Shown here: piece after piece, positions 22,000 to 35,700 of the stretch
Layout of the letters: every line of letters starts with the position of its first letter
Numbering within the stretch: position 1 is the first letter of the stretch
Assembly: GCF_905115235.1 (NCBI RefSeq)
Contig: NC_051850.1
Location: forward strand, 12,929,841-12,993,840
Direction: 5' to 3'
Source: Hermetia illucens
Taxonomy: Eukaryota > Arthropoda > Insecta > Diptera > Stratiomyidae
DNA length: 64,000 nucleotides
Made by a program: the position numbers and the translations under genes
Notes under the pieces: model-generated
Told to the model about the DNA's origin: nothing
What the model saw: only the letters and a program-made list of their open reading frames with translations
Database searches by the model: none

Positions 22000-24270
22000 G
22001 ATTGGTTTATGGACATTTTGGGCCTAAGAAAAGTAGGAGTACTCCTTTCCCTGTTGCAGCAATGTGCTTTTGTTTTCTGGAAAGCCTAGTGGTAGCACTG
22101 ACTTGGGCATCGATTGCTGACAGACTTCTAACTGCTAAATTTCGGTCCAAGTTAAGGAGCATCACAATTGTACAATGTTACGCACCAATGGAGACTTCCA
22201 ATGTATTGGAGAAGGATGCTTTTTACAAGCAATTGAACGCGGTTCAGGGAAAGTTTCCTAGAGGCGGCATTGTGATCGTGATGGATGATCTGAATATCTG
22301 ACAACATCTTGCTCGGACATGTGGTGGGGAAGCACGATCTTGGCGACCGTAGCGGTAATGGTGGGAGGTTCGTGGATTTCTGCAACTTCCCTCGTCTCGT
22401 CATTGGTGACACACTGTTCGAGCACAAAGCCTGCCATAAGATCAGTTGGGTTTCAACTGACCGACGCCGTACGAGCAATCAGATCGACCACTTCGCGATC
22501 AGCAGTAGATTTAGGAGTTGTTTTCTGGATGTGCCTCGAAAGGGATCACCATCTGATGGTCGCTTACGTTCGCTTGTGTGTTGCGTCTGCCATTTCTCGC
22601 AGGGTTGGAGAGCTGCGATCCCCTAAATTCAACTTTGACCGCTTGTACGACCCAGCTGTCGCTCGACAGTAAGAGAACTATCTTACTGATCGAACGGCAG
22701 ATATACTGACTAACCCGCCTGAGAATACCGATGATCATGGGGTCGCCATCGAAAATACTCTGCTCCCGGCTGCTACACAGATCATTGGCCACGTCCCGAG
22801 GGGGCGTCATAAGATCTGACTGACTGCGGAGTCGTGACCGCTGTGGGTGATGGTGGCGTGATGCGCTCGATCCCGAGAAGTTCAGGATAGTGTACGCCGT
22901 GACTGTATACCGCATCACGAAAGATCTCACCTGTGGTCACAAATCTTTCGATGGTCCTATGAACGGTTGATTCCACGATGATGAACAGCTAAAGAGGTGG
23001 AAAGAACACTTCACGCAGGGCCCTTAATCGTATTACATCCGGTGAAGTTCCTTCTCTTGTGGATGAAAAAGCTAGTCACCGTAACATGCGGATACGCACT
23101 ATTCCTCCAAGCAAAAGAAATCATTTTGGCGATAAATGAACTCAAACGGAGTAAAGCCCCTGGGCTGGATGGTCTTTCCGCAGAGTTATTTATCGCTGCA
23201 CCTGCAGATCTGTTGCTGCCACTAATACGGAAATCTTGGGAATCCGAGACCTTTTCCAGAGAGTGGAAGAAGAGGATGATCGTTAAGATTCCAAAAAAGA
23301 GCACTTGTTTTGAGCGTGACAATTCGAGGGGTATCTATATGTTCCCTTCAATGAGCACCTCGAAAGCTTGATTGACCGGCTGGATTCCACTTCGAATCCT
23401 CCTCGATCTCATCAATACCCTACGGATCATTTTAGACCAGTGCGCGGAATTTAGATCTATGCTGCATCTGCTTTTCATCGAAGGACATTCCGGACAAATT
23501 AATAGCTATTATCCGAACGACATGACACCGCAAAATGTCACGTGCTGCACCGAGGTAAAATCTCGGAAGATTTTGAGGTCCAAAGCGGAGTCCGTCGGGG
23601 TTACATCCTGTCGTCCATATTATTTGTTCTAGTTTTTAGTGACGTTCTTCATGCTGCCCTGTCCAGAGGACGTAGAGGAATTCAATGGACGATGACATCT
23701 TTCCTCAAACACTTCACTGATGACGTCTGTTTGGTTTCTCACCGGGTCAGGGACCTTGGCCAAATAGGTGGATTTGGAAAGAGAGGCAAGGAGAGTTGAA
23801 CTGAAGACAAACACCAAGAAAGTCAAGTTTATCAGTCTTACGGGTCATCGCACTCTCCCCCTATCTGAATTAATAGGTAGAGCATCGAAAGCGTTGATCA
23901 CTTTGTATGTCTAGGGAGCGTGGTTTCTGCCGACTGCGGCATCTCTTTTGTTTTCACCATCTAAAATCTGGAAATGCAGTTATCTCAACCCTAAGATCAA
24001 GTTGATACTGTTCTGAAGCAATGGAAAGTGAATTCCACTGTTACTCAAAAGCTCCTACCTATCGTCTGTACTTGTCCGCCGCTTCACAAATGGCTGGAGA
24101 GTTGCGATCCCCAAAGCTCAACATTGACTGTTTATGTGACCCAGAGAAGATCTGTTCGGTCAACAGATGCCTTAAACGGTTCTTTTCTTGGGCGCTATTC
24201 AGGTCTTCGGCCACGTCCCAATGATGTGTCACAAGATCTGGCTGACGACGGAATCGTGAAAGCGATTCGA
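22000..24270 (+). mobile_element. EN-RT LINE relic, copy 2 (longest)
   Basis: An endonuclease part (LRSITIVQCYAPMETSNVLEKDAF near 22150; GIVIVMDDLNI near 22270; TSNQIDHFAISSRFRSC near 22470) is followed by a linker, RT start at 23100-23310 (LAINELKRSKAPGLDGLSAELF, EWKKRMIVKIPKKS), a middle part at 23410-23720 (HINTLRIILDQCAEF, LHRGKISEDFEVQSGVRRGYILS), and a remnant DDVCLVSHRV. Motif A is deleted and YADD has become F-TDDV. Pieces of the C-terminal domain recur near 24020. Many frame changes and internal deletions are visible. The family is the one at 4410-5215. Confidence 0.7.
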
Positions 24271-24639
24271 AAAACGTAAAGATTTGAAAACTCTCCTGAA
24301 CTGTATGAGTTGGTACGCAGAAGTGTCGAGGAGGCAGATGGGACAGTAACTCTTTCTGTTGTGTCAACACCAAATGGCCAAAGGAGATGTAGATACAGAC
24401 CACTGTTCCAAAATAGAAGTAAAATCATCTCTATCGATAATGCTGGGTTTGACCGTTTTCCGGCATTGCTGTTCATCCCTTTTTATGCGGTTTCTGCAGA
24501 GCTGCTACTTCCTCTTATACTGTAAACCAGAGAAATAGTTTAATGATCAACGTTTCCAATGGTGTCCGTTTTTTTTTTTTTTTTCAAATAAAAAATTCCT
24601 TGTGCATGATAAAATGTGGGAATCTTATTTTCGAAACAA

Positions 24640-25245
24640 CCCTCGAAAGCCCAATCGACAGAGATTTCCACTCTGAATCCTCTTGTACTCACCACATCAA
24701 CAACCGATCGGTCCCTTTGGGACATCCTGCGTAGTTCAGATTTCCGCTTCTGTTGCTTTTTATCGATTTCAAGAAGGTTTTCGACCGCATCAACGGGGGG
24801 TGGGTCTCGAGTGCTCTCCCCAGGAGGGACATTCCACAGAAATTAATAACTATTACCAGAGAGAAGCCCGCCAGGGTTGTAAATACTTTTTGTAGGCACT
24901 GGTCTTCTGGCTGCCTTGTCCAAAGAACGTGGAGGATTTAAGTGGATGATATCGTTCCTAAAACACCTCGACTATGCTGATGGCATCTGCTTGCTGTTTT
25001 ACTGAGTTATGAGGTTTGGCTAAACAACTTTGGATTTCTAGAAGGAGGCAAGTAGAATCAAGATGGAAGTAAACACAACTTAAACGAAGGTTCTTAGTCT
25101 GACGGGTCGTCGCTTGCATTAATGGACAAAATATCGAACGTGTCGATCACTTTGTATATGTCGGAAGCATCGTTTCTGCCGGCGGTCAAATGACGACGCA
25201 TTAAGAGCCCACTGCTTGGTACGAAATCCCCTAGTGTAATTATCT
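24640..25245 (+). mobile_element. EN-RT LINE relic, copy 3
   Basis: Frames near 24650-25210 keep DRDFHSESSCTHHIN, LLFIDFKKVFDRING (motif A, DFKKVFD), a short middle piece, 'YADG' in place of YADD near 24970, and MDKISNVSITLYMSEASFLPAV. This parallels the copies at 4410 and 22000 but is shorter and more decayed. The LOA-type element begins just downstream. Confidence 0.55.
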
Positions 25246-25249
25246 AAAT

Positions 25250-28200
25250 ACGAACGTCAAGTTGCAACAGTCCGTCGTGTCGGCTCCTAAAACCATTGAA
25301 GGGAACATGCAGCCCCCGGCATCTACACCTGAAACGTAGATGAGGTGCCACATTTCCCAAGTAAATTTGCAGCATTGTAAAGCGGCGACTGCACTTATCA
25401 GTCGTCGGATCAATAGCTGCAAGACATTTATATACCTCATACAAGAACCGTGGGTTGTTGGTGGGGCAGTCAGGGGCCTAAACTTCCAACATGCTGACCT
25501 ATTGTATGCCAATGGAAGCGATCGACCCCGCACCTGCATGGTAGTCTCCAAAGACTTCCAGGCTAACCTGGTTAACGACCTATGTGATGGCGACACCACA
25601 TCGGCTAAGCTAACCGTAAAAAGTCAACAGGGAGATAAAGAGATGCTATGGTGCTCTGCATATTTCCCCTACGACGCAGAAGACGTTCCCAGTGGAACAT
25701 TCATCAGAGCTATCCAATATGCCAAAAGTAGAGGCATGGTGGTAATAGCAGGATGTGATGTCAACGCTCACCACATATGCTGGGGAAGTTCGAACATCAA
25801 TGCAAGAGGATCGAGACTACTGGAGTATCTAGTAGGAACCGATTTGCAGATCCTAAATGTGGGTAATGAACCCACTTTCTTCAATGTGGTCAGGCGAGAG
25901 GTCATCGACACCACGGTGGCATCTCCTGACATCGCGGCTCTGATCGGAGAGTGGAGAGTATCAAACGATATCACACTCTCGGATCACAGACACATTGATT
26001 TCGTTATGGGCACTCCGTTTCGGAATCCGAGGAAAACAGATTGGGTAATGTATCAAACAGAATTGAACGCCCGAATCACGATCCCTGGAAAGCGCATCAA
26101 ATCCATTACTGGAATTGAGAAGACAACCCAGATGATCACAACTAGCATGAGAGAAGCTTTCGAAAAAAGCTGTCCACTCAAGATGCCAAAGAAGGGTAAA
26201 ACACCATGGTGGAACTCGAATTTGGCAAAACAGAGGAGAACGACAAGGATGCTCCTCAATCGTGCTCTGAAGGGTGAATCAAGCACTAGTTGGAATCGCT
26301 ATAAAGAGGCACAGAAGGCTCTAAAGAAGACAATAAGATCGGCTAAACGATCATCATGGAGGCGCTTTTGGGAAGAGACTAACTCTTTTGAGGCAACCTC
26401 AAAGCTGAAGCGGATTCTGGTCAAAGAACGTAGCCAGGAACTGAGTTATTTACATTTACAGAACGGGAGGTACACAGAAAGCGATGAAGAAACGGCAAAC
26501 CATTTATTTGAAGTACACTACCCAGGCAGCATCCAAAATCTAATCTCGGGGCCAACAGGTGCAAACAGCCCTCAACCGAGAGTCTGGAATCTGGCATACA
26601 AAGTAGTATCACTGGAGCGAGTAAAATGGGCATTTAACTCGTTCCATATATACAAGCCTGCAGATCCGGATAGCATCATTCCTGCGCTAATAATAGAGGG
26701 AATGGATGCCCTGGGTCTACATATTCGGAATATATATCACGCATGCCTAGCACACGCTTATATTCCAATTAAATGGCGTAATGGGAAGGTGTTATTCACT
26801 CCCAAACCAGAAAAACCCACCTACACAGAGGCAAAAAGTTCCCGACCGATCAGTCTATCGTCCTTTCTGCTAAAAGGAGTAGAGAGACTAGTAGATCGGT
26901 TCATAAGGAATACACACATTCCTAAGTTGCCACTTCACCATAGGCAACACGCCTACCAGAAAGGCAAATCTACGGAGACAACACTCCATGAACTTACGGC
27001 AAAAATTGAAAAGGCGGTGTCCGAAAAAGAATACGCCTTAGGCATATTCATGGACATCGAAGGTGCCTTTATTATGCCTGATTCGCGGCAAGACAGCATG
27101 GAACCGAACTGCTGTTAATCAGTTGGATCCTTCACATGATAGAATGGAGAAAAATCCAGATATCGGTCGGCCAGAAGTCTATTGAAACAGGATATCTCAG
27201 GGGCTGCTCACAGGGAAGGATTCTCTCTCCACTGTTATGGCTCTTGGTAATGGATACCCTACTGTGGCTCTTGAAGGACAAAAAGTCTTCGCGCAAGCAT
27301 TTGCGGACGACCTAGCCATAATAATTACCGGCAAGTTTGCGGACACAGAATGTGACCGCTTGAATGCGACTCTGCATGAAATCCACAGCTGGTGCCTCCG
27401 GAACGGACTCACGGTGAACACTAGGAAGACTGAACTAGTTATGTTCACTAGGAACGTCAGGTGGGGCAGATATACGCTACATTCCTTAGCAGGGGCGGAA
27501 ATCCAGCTGGCACAAACAGTCAACATCATATCCAGGAACAATATCAGAAATCCTGCAGATTGCTCTTGTGCTGTAGGAATGCGATAGGTAAGACCTGGGG
27601 TCTTTCACCAAAACGGGTATACTGGATGTATACATCCATAATAAAACACATTTTGATGTATGCATGCATCGTCTGGTGGCCAAGACTGAACTTTGCTAAC
27701 AGCAGAAAGCTGCTAACGCAGATTCAGAGACTTGGTTGCCTAAGTATTACTGGAGCAATAAGTATTACGCCGACTGCGGCGTTTGAAGCTATCCTAAATT
27801 TACCCCCCATTCACTTGGAGGTGAAACGGAAAGCAGCCAACGACGCATATAGGCTCGATACCATTGGGACGTGGAAAGGCGACCAATCACATAGTCATGC
27901 GTCTATCTGGAAATTGCCGACCGATCATATGGTTTCCAGATTCATCTTTGAAAAGACATACACTGTCGTAATCACCGAAAGAGAAGAATGGTCGACAAAT
28001 GGCCATGAGTCTTTTCAGATTACAGACCTAATAATCTTCACCGACGGGTCAGTCATGGAGGGTGGATCGGGCGTAGGGATGTTCTTCGAGAATCCGATTA
28101 TAGAACTGGCCCGACCCCTCGGAAAATGACGACCATATTCCAGGCGGAGACATATGCCATTTCAATGGCAGCAGAAGAATGTTTGCAACAAAAGTGGAGG

Positions 28201-28880
28201 GATTGCACAATTGAAATCTGTTCCGACAGTCGGGCGGCATTATCAGCACTAAATGGCAACGACATATCAAGCCAGTTGGTATGGAGTTGTCATCAGGTGC
28301 TGCTGAAACTTAGTCGACTGAACGAAACATTCCTGATGTAAGTGCCGGGGCACTCTAACATCACTGGTAATGAGGAGGTTAACGGACTGGCCCGCGGAGG
28401 GTCTGGATCCACAATGGTGGGGCCAGAACCAGCTCTTGGAATTCGACAATCTACTGTGAAGTCTACTCTGAAGGGTGAAATTGCAAGGATTCACGCAGCC
28501 GAGTGGATAAATTTGGACTCTTGCAGGCGAAAATCCTAGGGCCACTAGAGCGGCATTTTCGTTGTCCCTTAAGAAGTGCGACATGAAAACCCTAGTAGCG
28601 CTTTGGACGAGACACTGCTCCTTAAACTAGTATATGGAAAATATTGGGGTAGTGGTTTCGGCTATGTGCAGCCAATGTGAGGAGGAAGAGGAGACGGCCC
28701 TGCACTTTTTATGCAGCTGCCCGGCATCCTCAGATCTCAGACGAAGACACCTTGGCGCTATACGATTTTTTTACCACTATTATGAAATTTAAAGTTTTGA
28801 TGGTGTTGAGGAATTGCCGATGTCCGGATCATGTAATATGCGATACTCTCTCTCCAATCGCAATCCTTTAGGGGTTGCAA
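25250..28880 (+). mobile_element. LOA/I-group LINE with RNase H, nearly complete
   Basis: ORF2 begins near 25340 (CHISQVNLQHCKAATALI). The endonuclease shows IQEPW, the D-N-H block CDVNAHHICWGSS and the terminal SDHRH. RT follows (SSRPISLSSFLLKGVERL near 26840; HAYQKGKSTETTLHEL; motif A MDIEGAF near 27050). The long frame ends at 27118; the catalytic box, FADDLAIIITG near 27305, lies in another frame. A connection domain leads to RNase H (IIFTDGSVMEGGSGVG near 28035; QAETYAISMAAEE near 28140; CSDSRAALSAL; PGHSNITGNEEVNGLAR near 28345, where the usual last Asp is Asn). A C-terminal Cys/His cluster (MCSQCEEEEETALHFLCSC) is near 28670. RNase H plus this endonuclease type points to LOA or I. Three or four frame breaks inactivate it. 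No ORF1 was recognised upstream. Confidence 0.85.
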
Positions 28881-29781
28881 TATCATTTTTAAAGGAATTG
28901 TGTTCTAAAAAAAATTATTTCCCTTTCCTGTAAATTTCGATTCTCTCATACCCTTTTTCCTTCCTGAAAACCACACCGATATTTGGAAATCATAAATGCA
29001 GGCTGTCACGATCGAAAAACATTTAATAATATTGCAATTAACAAAATATATTATAAATTGACTTATAATTCATTATTTCTTCCACTTGGAAATTGATAAT
29101 GCAAATATCTATCAAAGCAAAATTTCGATTTCGATATCCGAAGCAGTTTTTTCCTGAGGGAAAGAAATATTTGAAACGAGATTTTCATTGTACTTCGAAT
29201 AGGCTATCAACATAATTAATTGTACAAATTACTCGAAATTGGGAGTCCCTATAAGAGGGCCACGTTGTCCAAGCAACACCCCCTGTGCTTCTATCTAAAA
29301 AGCAACTGATCTCTATCAGCGCCTAGTGAAACACCATCATTAACTAAGTCTTTTAAATGAATATATTTGCCCTGGACACATCAGATAATCGAGGTAGATA
29401 CTCTCTACCATCAATCAGTAATGTTTCATGCCAAGAATACGAAAACGGACAAAACACTAAGACACGTGTCTCATAATTCACGATATACAGAAAAATACTT
29501 CTTTGTCACGCCTCCAACTCTTAATAGATAAGGTAAATACAAAATTTGAAAGTAATTTTTGCACAGCCACTGGCTTAACAATTTCCTTCGCTAAAATGCT
29601 CTCTTAAATTAGAGGACATTTACAGTTTCCGAGATTTCTAGCTAACAGTAGTACCTTGCGTTCATCAAATGTATAATTTGAACAACAACTATGGGAAGTG
29701 GTGTTGAGTTTTCTCCACATTGAGAAGAACTCAAAAAATATATATTTTTCACTTTCTACCATTATTTTATCGCTACGGAAA
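28881..29781. other. AT-rich flank, likely Iduna 3' UTR in part
   Basis: AT-rich sequence between the LOA element and the Iduna distal stop codon. The part nearest 29781 should be 3' UTR of the long Iduna transcript. No coding region or repeat was recognised. Confidence 0.4.
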
Positions 29782-32700
29782 TTATAATATAATTTGTTCG
29801 TTGTCATCCTCACTATCACTCGAATCGATAACATTTCGTAGAGTAAGCGAACGGAAATCATCTAAAGTTTGTGAAAATAGATCGCTGTGATCGCTTGTAC
29901 CTATAATACTTGTACCCTGTGATGCATCCAACAGTTCCTCCGCATCGTCTAGTAGTTCCCTTTGTCCACGACTACCATTGCTCTGCTCACGATCATCATT
30001 TCGATTTGAATCGTCGGCATGTGCTAATGTTGAACCGATTATATCTGTAGCAATGCGAATTGCAGCATCGGCTGCAGTTATCGGTGAAATAAAATTAGTT
30101 GAACTTTGACGTTCGTATGTATTTCCTGTAGACGATTGTGATTCTGTTTCGGGCTCATCAACGCTGCCTTCGATACGAAGACCAGCCACGCCTTTTTTCG
30201 GTATTGAGGCAAGATCTCGTTTCACATGTCGCCTTCGAGATGGATCATTTTGTCTTTGTTGTAACATAGCTTCGAAGTCGACCACGTACACGTAGCCTGC
30301 TACAAGTATCGTACACGATTTCTCTCCTTTTTTGTAAGCTTCTTCGATGTCTTGACTTGTACGCTCATCGTATTGCCACCAACCTGAAATGATTAAATAT
30401 TATAGAAACATTAAGGGAGTTTTTGGAATCAAACAGGTTTCAAGAGTGTATGCAATGCTAACCAAGAGTGTTAGTCACCCCCATTGGCATTTCTACAAAG
30501 TTGTGAAATACTTTATTCTTCTTGTTTTTTATACATAGCCAATTGGTCCCAACCAAGTAAACGGCAAGGCAGCAATATCTTAATAGACTGACCTATCATA
30601 CAGTGATCGGATCACCAAGCAACGAGCCACCAATCAGAAAAGAAGCTGACGCTTTTGAGAGTCATTATTTGGAAAAATAAATAAAAGTGAGAATTACGAA
30701 TAAAAATACAAAGCAAACAAATGTTTTTCATTTAGCGATTGCGTCATGTCCAAAACAATAATCAGCGCAATGATAGACTTCCTCTTATCTACGCTGCCTT
30801 TTTATTATTCTAACGCGCTGCTCCCCGACGCGACAATGATGTTTTCCCAGTCCCTAATTTTTGTCGTTTTTGGAACTCAGCCACAATAAGGTACTTTTGA
30901 AGACGTCCCTCCAAAAATTCCTGCCACCTTAGAGCAAGAAAGGTTCTGCACTGCTGAATGAGCGCTAAGTTACGAAAGTGGCTCGTATTGAATTTGGGAG
31001 GGCCGTTGCTCTGCGTCCCAGCAACTAGATCGCGACATGCAAGAGAGCATCAGATAGTCTGCTTAGAAGACAACTCCTAATTTGACAGCTGACGGTGATA
31101 TGGGCGAACTGGTGAGATATTCTTTACCGAACAGTTCAAAACCAACTAACATTATAGCAAGCACGGTGCTGGAAAAATGTGTCGTCAATATCGAGACGGT
31201 AGAAGGTACAGGAATCTACAAACTTTTCGCAGATATTGTCGCAATCACCAGCTTTGGAGAGCCTCTCGTTTCGTACCCCACATGACTATATTCAGCGAGA
31301 AACAAATTCTCCCCCCCCCCTCCTTTTGTATGTATAGGGGCCCAATTAGTAGGACATTCGGATCAGACAGAAATACAGAGCAGCGGCTATTATGAAGAAG
31401 ATAATGGGGCGAAAACCACAACTGTCCTGGTCGCATCTTTTTCTCGATATAGTTGTGGCGCTCTCCTCCGCATAGGGGGAGAAGGGCAAAAAGTATAAGA
31501 AAGCGTTGGACGTCTTCACCATATCTGCTTTAACTGAGGACGAACTTGCAGAGATTTGCCGAGGAATCAGTTATAATAAAGTTCCCGATCTAGAGGCGGT
31601 TTCCAAGAGGTCTGTGGCGATCAGTACCATCTGTCAGCACAACTGAATTCCGCCCCGCACACGATTTCCGAACCTACCCTTTCACGGCGGTCCTATTATC
31701 ATTATCGGGCAAACCTCGGCGTGACTTTCACCTCGGGTGTCACGTATCCTTCTTCTCGTTCGAGCAACGAACATGGACACACACGCGACGACCAGCGAAG
31801 AGCGAACTAGCGTAAGTCTTTTGGTAACAAATAAAGTAAATACATTGTAGATTGTTTAAAAATGAAAATGACAATTATTTGCTCCACTTTCAATAGGGAA
31901 ACCGTTGTTATCCCTTATAGATCCCTTAAGTTCGTTATTAAGACCTACCCCGACTGGTTTATCAGCGTATTTGAGTTGTGGATAGTAAGATTTTTTTCCA
32001 CCCGGTAGAAGAGGCAAAAACTAGTTTTACTGTCGAAGCCCAATAAGCAACCGAGACATCCGCCATCATTCCGCTCGATTTGCCTTATAGATACGGTAGG
32101 AAAAATGCTAGAAAGGGTCATCTACAATAGTCTTCTCCCTATCATAGAATATAGAGATGGTCTACCATAGCGACAGTTACTTTACCTCTCGGAAAGGACA
32201 CTTTGCTACGATACGGATGAGGGGCCTAAGTAGTATAATGTCACGGCAGGACTACCGCAGTGCTCATTATTGGATCTCCTCCAATGGAACTTGATGTAAA
32301 ATGGGGTCTTTGCCTTTCCCGTGTCAAAGGAGGCGACGATAATCAGTTTCGCGGATAATCTAGCCGTGGTTGTCGTCGGGAAACAACCTGAAGACGATGA
32401 AATATACGCTAATGAAACTATCAGCGTCGTAAACGTGCCTGGAGGTAATTCGACTTGACCTTACAGAACAAAATACGGAAACGATCTTGATTACCAACCG
32501 TAATAAAAGAAATACGATCAGAGTTCGTGTTGATGGCTACATCATCACTTCAAAGCCAATTATCAAATACCTGGGGCTGTTGATTGACGCGAACATCATT
32601 TTTAAGGGGCATCGGAACTATGCCTGTGAGAAAGCACCAAATACAAGTATATTGTTAGCGCAATTGCAGACTACTTGTGGCCGAAGTGGTTCGCTCTACA

Positions 32701-35700
32701 CTGTTCTACGCAACACCGATCTGTGTTCAAACAGGGGTAGGATTAACATGACTTATCACTTAGTGGCGCTAAGGATGGCGAGCACCTTGATAACCTCAGG
32801 CGAGAAGTCGCTTGAAAAATCACGGTATTGTGTGGGATGATTCGCAGAGGGTTCGCTGGACCCACACACTAATTCCCGGTCTTGAGGAGTGCCGAATCAG
32901 GCTGGATGGTTCCGCCTTTTGCCTGGAATAACACCAAAAAAACTGAGTTTGCTAGAGGGCGCGGCGGCGTCTACCCGAAGCGCAGCAACACAACCTTTTC
33001 GACTCGGTTGATTTTTAGCCTGTGCAGTGCGCCGTAAACCTTTCAGATATTCATCCACTCTATACCACGAAACTTGGACTTCTGTTTCGTCTACTTGGAT
33101 GACGTTCTGGGCGCTTCTTCCACCGAGTCTGAGAATTTGGCACATCTCGAGTACAATTTTTCATCGCCTTCATGCAAATTTCTTATTTCTCAACATTGGT
33201 AAATGCAAATTACTCAAGCAACAGGTGAAATTTTTACGCCATTCCATCACCCCTGACGGCATTCAATCCGACTGAGACAAGGTGGAAGCGATCGCGAGCT
33301 TTCCGCTGTCAAAGACGATCAAAGAACTTAGAAGGTTCTTGGGCATGGTAAACTTCTACCGTCGTTTCCTGGCCAAAGCCGCTCACCACCAGGCATTACA
33401 AGGATTCATAAGTGGTTGTATGATCTATAGAAACCGTCCAAACACTTGAAACCAACAAGCAACAGCTTGTAGAAGCTACTCTTTCGGCATTCCCTCAATA
33501 AGATGCACCTCTAGCCGTGTTCATCGATGCGTGAATCAAAGCTGACAACCGTTGAGTTTCTTCTCAAAACAGTTGAATCTCTTTCAACGGAATTACAGCG
33601 CCTATGATCGTAAATATTAGCCGCGTATCTGAATATTGTACACTTCCGATATTCCCCCTTGAGAGCAGTCCGTTCACCTTGTTCATGGATCATAACCCTC
33701 TAACTTTTGCCTTACGACAAATGCCCGACAAAGCGTGCCCTCACCAACTTCGGCACTTAGCTTGCATCACCAACTTCACATTGGATATTCAACATGTGTC
33801 CGGTAAAGACAACTTACTCGCTGACGCTTTACCCCGGATCTCCAAGATCAACATCCCAGCCACAGACAATTTTTCCCATTCCGGCCTCTTTTTGTAAGGA
33901 ACCGTTGTGTAAACTCACTAGACATGCTAGGAAGTAAGTAGGTGTATTCCCTACGGCGACAAAGCGCTTCCATACTATACACCTCCACATTATAGGCCCT
34001 TTTCGAAACTCGCACGGCTGCAAGTATCGCCTTACGATCATTGATTACCCGGTGGCCTGATGCAATAACTATGAAGGACATAACAGCGCAGTCATGTGCT
34101 GAGGCCCTCTGTCGAGAGTGGATTTCGCGCTTTGGTGTTTCCATCGTCATCATCACAGACCAGGGAATGGAATTTGAATCTAATCTCTTCTCGGGGCTCG
34201 CAAATCTCCTGGGATTCAAGCGTCAGCAGACAACTGTATACCATCTGCAATTCAATGGGATACTAGAACGTTGGCATTGGACGCTGAAAGCAACCATTAT
34301 AGCGCGCGACTAGCCGTCCTGGTCACTGGTGTTCCCTTTCGCTCTGCTTGACCTCTATACAGCCGTCCGCGAAGAGTTTGCTGCCACCACTGCTGAGCTG
34401 CTGTGTACGGGGAAAATCTTCGACTCCCTGGCGACCTGTTCCTCAACAAAAGAGAGGGTTGTTGCGCCTACTACAAGAGGCCGTCCCCGAAGTAAAGCCA
34501 TCTTCGCCATCTCATCACAGTGATCCACACTTATGCCCTCCGGAAACCGCTCCAGCCACCATACTAGGGGTATAAGATACTCGAGCGTGGGGAGCATTCA
34601 TTCAGTGTGGACATCGATGGCAAGTCCAAGAGGACAGGCTGAAGGCTTTCTTCGAGGAATCAGACGGCATTGGAAGGAAGCAAAAGCGGCGCGAACGTTT
34701 TGACGTCCGCCAGCCGACCAAAGCCGAGTAGCCTTGCTGCGGGTTCCCTCGTCGAAACCCCTAGGTTTCACCTGAGGCCGGAGCGATACCGAACGCGCTG
34801 AGAGAGAACGCAACCTGCCCATAAAGCCGGTTAGAGTAATCGTGTGAAGTAAGTCTTGCCGGTTCACTTTAGTATGTAAAAATTTTAGAAAAATAAATGA
34901 ATTAAGTTTTTTTTATCAATCACGGAGCGAAGATTTACTCTTGATTTTACTTTTTAATAGAATTTAAAAGTTTTTTTAATAAATGCAGTCCATATCGATT
35001 GAGGCCTTCCACCGTTTACGTGGAGCGCCTGATGCAGATGCAGATTGTTTGCCGTGCCCCCGGAGGAACGATATTGAGAAGTTGGTGAAACTAGACCATT
35101 GCATTGTCAAGCTTTAATTAGAATCACGTTTTTGTCATTATAACTTTTTTGAATGAAGAATATCTACCAAAACTATTATAAGCTCATTGGAAATCGGCAA
35201 AAATGCGGTTCAAATCAACGTTTTACTCCTTTTCCACTGGCCCACTCGCTTATCGCTGATAATATGCTCCGCGGAACTGTTTCAGTCAGTGTTATAATTA
35301 TTTGATTTTAGGTATTTTTATCCGTATTTTCGCTTATAAACGGAGATGCATTCGATGTAGCTCTTATATTAAGAAGAGGTTTAACAATGCCGAATATTAA
35401 CAATACCATGAATTTATTGATCGTAAGCATAAATTGTGTACACATTTTCGATACCTACATTGTAGATGATTATCTTATAAAATAGAAAATATTAAAATAC
35501 GCTAAGTGTTTACTTTGTACTGCATATTCAGGACAATTTACATCTAAACCTTTTATTTCATTGACGTGAAATTCCGGCCACACCTTTTTTCTCAACAAGA
35601 GCGCCACATTTAGTTCGCCTGATATATCGTTTTCGAATGGGATTCTCTTTCTGATATTGGACCATGTCTTTGAAATCTATCGTGTACAAGGTACCACAAA

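Noticed and set aside
29782-30291. Independent gene starting MYVVDF at 30291
   Set aside because: That start is a GTG inside the distal Iduna WWE exon, which begins at an acceptor at 30384 and joins upstream exons in frame.
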